Notes under the pieces: generated by a model | The model's input: only the letters and a program-made list of their open reading frames with translations | What the model was told of the DNA's origin: nothing | Databases searched by the model: none | Program-made: the position numbers and the translations under genes | Shown: positions 40,035-44,231 of the stretch, piece after piece | How positions within the stretch are numbered: position 1 is the stretch's first letter | Layout of the letters: the number at the start of each line of letters is the position of its first letter | From: an uncultured Enterobacteriaceae bacterium | Lineage (GTDB): Bacteria; Pseudomonadota; Gammaproteobacteria; Enterobacterales; Enterobacteriaceae | NCBI GenBank assembly: GCA_947631255.1 | Contig: CANRKT010000027.1 | Location: 1-44,231, forward strand | Length of the DNA: 44,231 nt | Reading direction: 5' to 3'

Positions 40035-40096
40035 GTTCTTAAATGACTAGAAAAAGTAAAAAATTATTGTCCGTCTTTACAATAATAGCGGGCTAT

Positions 40097-41611
40097 TTAT
40101 TCAACAGCCATTAATCTCCGATACTCATCCCAGGCATATAAATCTGTCATTCCACTGACATAATCTTGTATCAACCGCGAGCGGTAATAATATTCCCAAA
40201 TAAAGAAATCAGCAGCCTCAGGAGTTAACTCAGCGATGGCTTCAATATAAGCAACTTTATGTTTTATCGACAATTTATGAAAAAGCCGAGTCTCTATCGG
40301 GTGCTTTGATAAGCGTTCATCACGTACTAATCGTGAAAACTGGCTTTCTGAAAGCTCAAGTAAGGGACTGTAAATATCCAGTAAGCCTTTGATGACGCGA
40401 TAGCCCTGGAGTTCAAGTTGTTCGACTTCCGGATGATTAAAAACATGGTAAACGGCCACCTGTTTATACATTTCCAGCAGCTGAGAATACGGACTGTCGT
40501 CCTCCAGCAACGCCTGATTAAACTCTCCGGAATAGATTTCGGGTAAATGATGAATAAAGCGTTGTGCGGCGTAAGGCACTAGCTGAGTTAGCGTATTCAC
40601 GCGCAAATACATAAAGAACTGATCAACAGCACTGTTGGGAATAGCATGGGTACGGGACTTTGCCCAGGCAGCATGGATAACGCTGTCGAATAAGTCACCT
40701 GGCTGATGATTCTGCCAGGCACTGTGTAGATGCTGATAAAGTTGCTCAACACTAAAAATACGTTTTTCAACCGCATCTTCCAAGTCTGCCACACAGTAAG
40801 AGATATCATCTGCGGCCTCCATAATCCAGACCAGTGGAAAACGGTTGTACTCATCCATTTCCAGTGCAGCACGTAATTGATGAATGTAACGCTCTTCAGA
40901 AAGATAAAACCCCGGTTTTTTCATCAGATAGCTACGGCTGGCAGGAATAGGATCGGAAAACCACGCCGGGCGGGTATATTTTAAAATACATCCTACTTGT
41001 GCCCAGGTCAGATTGAGCCGCAGCAAACTGTGCACCATTCTTATTCCCTGCGCATTGCCTTCAAAATGACACAGATCCTGGCGCACTTTACAGCGCAGGT
41101 CATTTAACGCTGTCTCTCCCTCACGTAACCGCAATAATGGCACTTTACAGCTGTCGTTCTCACCACTGATAGCGGCATTTTCCAGGGGCATCAAACGGTG
41201 ACAGAACCAGTCTTTAATCGCCGACTCACCAAAATGACCAAAGGGCGGATTACCGATATCGTGCATCAGGCAAGCCATCTCGACAATACTCTCAAACGGC
41301 CCCGTGAGTTCATCCAGGCCATACTGTTTAAGCTGATGCTGTTCTTTAAAACGGCTCAGGATCTCTTTGGCGATATAGCGACCCACTTGCTGTACTTCAA
41401 GGGAATGTGTGAGTCGGGTACGTACGACCGCATTGCGTTCAAGAGGGAAGACCTGCGTTTTCTGCTGCAAACGGCGAATTGCCGGTGAGTTAACGATCCT
41501 CCCACGATCACTTTCAAATAAACGCGCAATATCGTGCTCACTTTGCGGCCCTTCCGGGGAACGAAAACAGCGACGCCAGTTTATTTTTTTCCGAAAATCG
41601 ATCTCGCTCAT
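40097..41611 (-). CDS. dgt: Deoxyguanosinetriphosphate triphosphohydrolase
   Basis: HD-domain enzyme that splits dGTP to deoxyguanosine and triphosphate, affecting dNTP balance. The 504-residue product (E. coli 505) shows [20 protein letters not shown] near the N-terminus, the first histidine in [10 protein letters not shown], the HD pair in [16 protein letters not shown], and a distal region [19 protein letters not shown] with the last metal-binding aspartate. GGAG precedes the ATG. It points the same way as degP and diverges from mtnN. Confidence 0.97.
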   Translation of the reverse strand: MSEIDFRKKINWRRCFRSPEGPQSEHDIARLFESDRGRIVNSPAIRRLQQKTQVFPLERNAVVRTRLTHSLEVQQVGRYIAKEILSRFKEQHQLKQYGLDELTGPFESIVEMACLMHDIGNPPFGHFGESAIKDWFCHRLMPLENAAISGENDSCKVPLLRLREGETALNDLRCKVRQDLCHFEGNAQGIRMVHSLLRLNLTWAQVGCILKYTRPAWFSDPIPASRSYLMKKPGFYLSEERYIHQLRAALEMDEYNRFPLVWIMEAADDISYCVADLEDAVEKRIFSVEQLYQHLHSAWQNHQPGDLFDSVIHAAWAKSRTHAIPNSAVDQFFMYLRVNTLTQLVPYAAQRFIHHLPEIYSGEFNQALLEDDSPYSQLLEMYKQVAVYHVFNHPEVEQLELQGYRVIKGLLDIYSPLLELSESQFSRLVRDERLSKHPIETRLFHKLSIKHKVAYIEAIAELTPEAADFFIWEYYYRSRLIQDYVSGMTDLYAWDEYRRLMAVE

Positions 41612-41845
41612 GCACGCTCCGGTCAGCTTTAAAGAAGATGGGGAGTACTGAAAGTCTGTTATTTATCTCAGCGCTCAGTTAGCAGCTTATAAAACCAATT
41701 AAAATCAACATATTGAATTTAATGTAGCCCCAAAATAGTCAGCTGCATGATATTTTTCACGCGTTATCAGCAAGCTGCGGCCAAATGCCATGATAGACTA
41801 TTCACCAAATTGACGTCATTTTCTATCATATTATCGGGTATCTCT

Positions 41846-42547
41846 ATGAAAGTAGGCATTATTGGGGCAATGGAAGAAGAAGTTACGCTGTTGCGTGACA
41901 AAATCGAAAATCGTCACACACTGAGCCTGGCCGGGTGTGAAATTTATACCGGTACTCTGGGTGGTGTTGAAGTTGCCCTTCTGAAATCGGGTATTGGTAA
42001 AGTTTCTGCGGCAATGGGAGCGACCTTACTGCTTGAGCACTGTAAACCTGACGTGATTATCAATACCGGTTCAGCGGGGGGTCTGGCACCGACGCTGAAA
42101 GTTGGTGATATCGTTGTTTCTGATGAAGTGCGTTACCACGATGCCGACGTGACTGCATTTGGCTATGAAATCGGTCAGATGGCGGGTTGCCCGGCGGGCT
42201 TTGTCGCCAACAATGAGCTGATTGTCGCTGCGGAGTCCTGCATTCGCGCGCTCGACCTACATGCAGTACGTGGGCTGATTGTCAGTGGCGATGCCTTTAT
42301 TAATGGCGCCGAGATGCTGGCAAAAATTCGTCACAACTTCCCGCAAGCAATAGCGGTAGAAATGGAAGCCACGGCTATCGGTCATGTCTGCCATAACTTC
42401 GGCGTTCCCTTCGTGGTTGTTCGCGCTATTTCTGATGTCGCAGACCAGGAATCACACCTCAGTTTTGATGAGTTTCTTGCTCTGGCAGCCAAACAATCTA
42501 CCCTGATGGTAGAAAAGCTGGTACAGAACATCGCGCATGGTAAATAG
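41846..42547 (+). CDS. mtnN: 5'-methylthioadenosine/S-adenosylhomocysteine nucleosidase
   Basis: Cleaves adenine from MTA, S-adenosylhomocysteine and 5'-deoxyadenosine, recycling methionine and contributing to the AI-2 precursor. The 233-residue length is that of E. coli MtnN (Pfs, 232). Visible are IIGAMEEEV with the active-site glutamate E12, [20 protein letters not shown]-like (here [14 protein letters not shown]) and [12 protein letters not shown] with the catalytic aspartate. The ATG at 41846 is chosen by alignment; the frame is open 33 codons upstream. It overlaps btuF by 11 bases. Confidence 0.96.
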   Translation: MKVGIIGAMEEEVTLLRDKIENRHTLSLAGCEIYTGTLGGVEVALLKSGIGKVSAAMGATLLLEHCKPDVIINTGSAGGLAPTLKVGDIVVSDEVRYHDADVTAFGYEIGQMAGCPAGFVANNELIVAAESCIRALDLHAVRGLIVSGDAFINGAEMLAKIRHNFPQAIAVEMEATAIGHVCHNFGVPFVVVRAISDVADQESHLSFDEFLALAAKQSTLMVEKLVQNIAHGK

Positions 42548-43340
42548 ATTTTTTGGGCGCCTGACTGGCGCCCTGTTTCTTATTTTTCTTCCTGCACTGC
42601 TGGTTGCTGCACCGAGAGTCATTTCCCTCTCGCCCAGTAATACCGAACTGGCTTTTGCCGCAGGTATCACGCCGATTGCTGTCAGTACTTATTCAGATTA
42701 TCCACCAGCAGCCAAAGATATCGAGCAGGTCGCAAACTGGCAGGGAATGAATTTTGAACGTATTGTCGCCCTCAAGCCAGATGTGATACTGGCATGGCGC
42801 GGCGGTAATCCTGAACGTCAGGTAAATCAGTTAGAAGCTCTGGGCAATAAAGTGCTCTGGCTGGACTCGAAAAGTATTGCTGATGTTGAAGCTGGATTAC
42901 GCAAGCTGGCACCTTACAGCCCCACTCCCGAAAAAGCCCTTCAGGCTGCTGATACGCTAGCCGAACAATTTACTGAACTCAAAGTGCGTTATAAAACGCT
43001 TAAGCCGAAAAAGGTTTTCCTGCAATTCAGTCAGCAACCGTTGTTCACTACCAATCATGACTCTATTCAGAATGAAATTGTTGAGATGTGTGGCGGAGAA
43101 AATATTTTTGCCGGGAGCCGGGTTCCCTGGCCACAGGTCAGCAGAGAACAAGTGTTAACCCGTAAACCGGAGGCAATTATTATCGCTGGTGACAGCAGCA
43201 AAGCGAAGGCCGTAGAAAAAAACTGGAAGGAGCAATTATCGGTTCCGATTATTGCCATTAATGATGATGAATTTACCCGTAACGGGCCGAGAATTATTTT
43301 GGCAGCAAAGCAGCTGTGCGAGGTGCTGGACAAGCTTTAA
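42537..43340 (+). CDS. btuF: Periplasmic vitamin B12-binding protein BtuF
   Basis: Delivers cobalamin from the outer-membrane receptor BtuB system to the BtuCD importer. The 267-residue product has a signal peptide ([24 protein letters not shown]) ending before [19 protein letters not shown], and the class III binding-protein fold with two lobes and a helical linker. Conserved [17 protein letters not shown] and GGENIF blocks agree with E. coli BtuF (266). The start lies inside the end of mtnN, as in E. coli. No btuC or btuD is adjacent and yadS does not follow. Confidence 0.95.
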   Translation: MVNRFFGRLTGALFLIFLPALLVAAPRVISLSPSNTELAFAAGITPIAVSTYSDYPPAAKDIEQVANWQGMNFERIVALKPDVILAWRGGNPERQVNQLEALGNKVLWLDSKSIADVEAGLRKLAPYSPTPEKALQAADTLAEQFTELKVRYKTLKPKKVFLQFSQQPLFTTNHDSIQNEIVEMCGGENIFAGSRVPWPQVSREQVLTRKPEAIIIAGDSSKAKAVEKNWKEQLSVPIIAINDDEFTRNGPRIILAAKQLCEVLDKL

Positions 43341-43499
43341 TAACTCAAAAACACTGACAGACAGAGATGAAGAATAGACTATAACAGAGAGCTGTTTTGC
43401 TTGTATTCCGGTTTTTCGTTCCGGGAAAGCATTAACACAGAATATCTATATGTACTTTATAACTTATCATAGTGTCCCCCCGCGTAAAGTATGGCTAAA

Positions 43500-43537
43500 A
43501 GGGTTATTTGCCATTGATATAATAGACAAATAACCCT
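43500..43537 (-). terminator. Terminator-like hairpin after the repeat-protein gene
   Basis: AGGGTTATTTG (43500-43510) and CAAATAACCCT (43527-43537) form an 11-base stem with a 16-base loop. On the minus strand the stem is followed by TTTTAG. It lies just after the stop of the minus-strand repeat-protein gene. Confidence 0.7.
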
Positions 43538-43545
43538 GACTACAT

Positions 43546-44231
43546 TTAGCTTATAATCGTCTCATCAAGAAGCTGTAACCATTTTTTATTTTCTATAGAT
43601 ACCGTTTTATCAACATTAGGTGGAACAAATCCAGACAGACTGCTTGAACTGCCGGGCGAAGTTACCACGGGTTTTAACGGCTTCACTTCTGGCCATTTCG
43701 TCACTCCACCATTAGCATTATGGTCTTTCGACGGGGTACCTGTTCCATTGCTCCCCTTGCTATCACCTCTTGGTGGAACAAATCCAGACAGGCTGCTTGA
43801 ACTGCCAGGCGAAGTTACCACCGGTTTTGACGGCTTCACTTCTGGCCATTTCGTCACTCCACCATCAGCATTATGGTCTTTCGACGGGGTACCTGTTCCA
43901 TTGATCCCCTTGCTATCACCTCTTGGTGGAACAAATCCAGACAGGCTGCTTGAACTGCCGGGCGAAGTTACCACCGGTTTTGACGGTTTCACTTCTGGCC
44001 ATTTCGTCACTCCACCATCAGCATTATGGTCTTTCGACGGGGTACGTGTTCCGTTGCTCCCCTTGCTATCACCTCTTGGTGGAACAAATCCAGACAGGCT
44101 GCTTGAACTGCCAGGCGAAGTTACCACCGGTTTTGACGGCTTCACTTCTGGCCATTTCTTTACAGGTTTCTCCGGTGCTGGCTGTTTCTCCGGTGTCGGC
44201 TGTTTCTCCGGTGTCGGCTGTTTCTCCGGTG
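43546..44231 (-). CDS. Unrecognised proline/serine-rich tandem-repeat protein, 3' part
   Basis: The frame is open from the stop at 43546-43548 to the right edge, so at least 227 codons; the true start is outside the window. A GTG within the repeats (44145) is not a credible start. From the edge inward: hexapeptide repeats of PEKQPT/PEKQPA, a bridge ending KPVKKWPE, three complete 51-residue repeats (beginning VKPSKPVVTSPGSSSSLSGF and ending GGVTKWPE), a fourth partial repeat, then a 23-residue tail ending LLDETIIS. It is rich in P, S, G, K and T, lacks cysteine, and should be largely unstructured. I do not recognise the family. Proline/lysine repeats like these can be periplasm-spanning or surface-exposed stalks, or parts of secreted effectors, but nothing here proves which. 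It follows btuF in convergent orientation at a point where E. coli synteny ends. Confidence 0.7.
   Translation of the reverse strand, partial: PEKQPTPEKQPTPEKQPAPEKPVKKWPEVKPSKPVVTSPGSSSSLSGFVPPRGDSKGSNGTRTPSKDHNADGGVTKWPEVKPSKPVVTSPGSSSSLSGFVPPRGDSKGINGTGTPSKDHNADGGVTKWPEVKPSKPVVTSPGSSSSLSGFVPPRGDSKGSNGTGTPSKDHNANGGVTKWPEVKPLKPVVTSPGSSSSLSGFVPPNVDKTVSIENKKWLQLLDETIIS
43618..44145. repeat. 153-base direct tandem repeats (about 3.5 copies)
   Basis: Copies lie at 43993-44145, 43840-43992 and 43687-43839, with a partial copy at 43618-43686. The marker GGTGGAACAAATCC recurs at 43619, 43772, 43925 and 44078, exactly 153 bases apart. Copies differ at only a few bases per unit (residue changes S/I, G/R, D/N, S/L). 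The length is a multiple of three, so copy-number change keeps the frame. Confidence 0.95.
44167..44231. repeat. 18-base direct tandem repeats at the window edge
   Basis: TTTCTCCGGTG starts at 44167, 44185, 44203 and 44221, an 18-base period, in units TTTCTCCGGTGTCGGCTG. On the minus strand these encode the hexapeptide PEKQPT (PEKQPA in the unit nearest the 51-residue repeats). The array continues beyond the window. Confidence 0.93.

Noticed and set aside
40060-40085. CpxR operator upstream of degP
   Set aside because: A single GTAAAG half-site is visible but the second half (five bases on) does not fit; E. coli degP has CpxR control, yet the sequence alone does not show it here.
41612-41845. 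Divergent promoters between dgt and mtnN
   Set aside because: The region must hold them, but no -35/-10 pair stood out enough to report.
43546-44145. GTG at 44145 as the start of a 199-residue protein
   Set aside because: This GTG codes for the V of the repeat unit VKPSKPVV; the frame stays open to the window edge with the hexapeptide repeats, so it is an internal codon.
43618-44231. CRISPR-like array
   Set aside because: The repeats are contiguous and 153 or 18 bases long without unique spacers, and they form one open reading frame.

Overview
The window is chromosomal DNA from a member of the Enterobacterales. Almost every gene matches an Escherichia coli counterpart in order, length and sequence. 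The layout corresponds to the segment of the E. coli map from the rrnH/gmhB region to btuF. The family inside Enterobacterales cannot be fixed from sequence alone. The base composition looks moderate (near 50% GC by eye), and several genes that I recall from the E. coli interval are absent (yaeF, ldcC, cdaR, yaeI, and yadS next to btuF). This would fit a group outside the Escherichia/Salmonella core, such as an Erwiniaceae-like lineage, but that is a guess.

Left edge (1-760): tandem rRNA promoters P1 and P2 point leftwards, out of the window, so an rRNA operon should start just beyond base 1. They are followed by gmhB (LPS heptose synthesis) on the minus strand. From 840 to 3506 comes the MetJ-box-controlled methionine importer metN-metI-metQ, then rcsF-trmO (envelope stress sensor and tRNA methyltransferase), then proS. 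Between proS and nlpE, where E. coli has yaeF, there is an AT-rich spacer and a pertactin-type autotransporter gene (7045-9048). This is the clearest accessory gene in the left half. Convergent to it are nlpE, arfB and yaeQ; yaeP-rof run divergently; tilS and a VOC-family gene (yaeR) follow on the minus strand.

The core (13.2-33 kb, minus strand) is one long run of essential housekeeping genes, transcribed in the order rpsB-tsf, pyrH, frr, dxr, uppS-cdsA-rseP-bamA-skp-lpxD-fabZ-lpxA-lpxB-rnhB-dnaE-accA. It supplies translation factors, UMP kinase, the isoprenoid/undecaprenyl and CDP-diacylglycerol precursors, outer-membrane protein assembly, lipid A synthesis, fatty-acid synthesis and DNA replication. 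Several genes start with TTG or GTG (skp, fabZ and cdsA with TTG; lpxA and frr with GTG). Strong intrinsic terminators separate the transcription units. Tandem promoters and a structured leader precede rpsB, and map diverges on the plus strand.

Right part (33-43.3 kb): map, glnD, dapD and yaeH on the plus strand; degP (with a recognisable sigma-E promoter) and dgt on the minus strand; mtnN-btuF on the plus strand. Beyond btuF synteny with E. coli breaks. The last 690 bases hold the 3' part of an unrecognised, minus-strand, proline/serine-rich protein built from 51-residue tandem repeats preceded by hexapeptide PEKQPT-like repeats; its N-terminus lies outside the window. This repeat protein and the autotransporter are the two features most worth a second look. 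No insertion sequence, CRISPR array, tRNA or prophage was seen.
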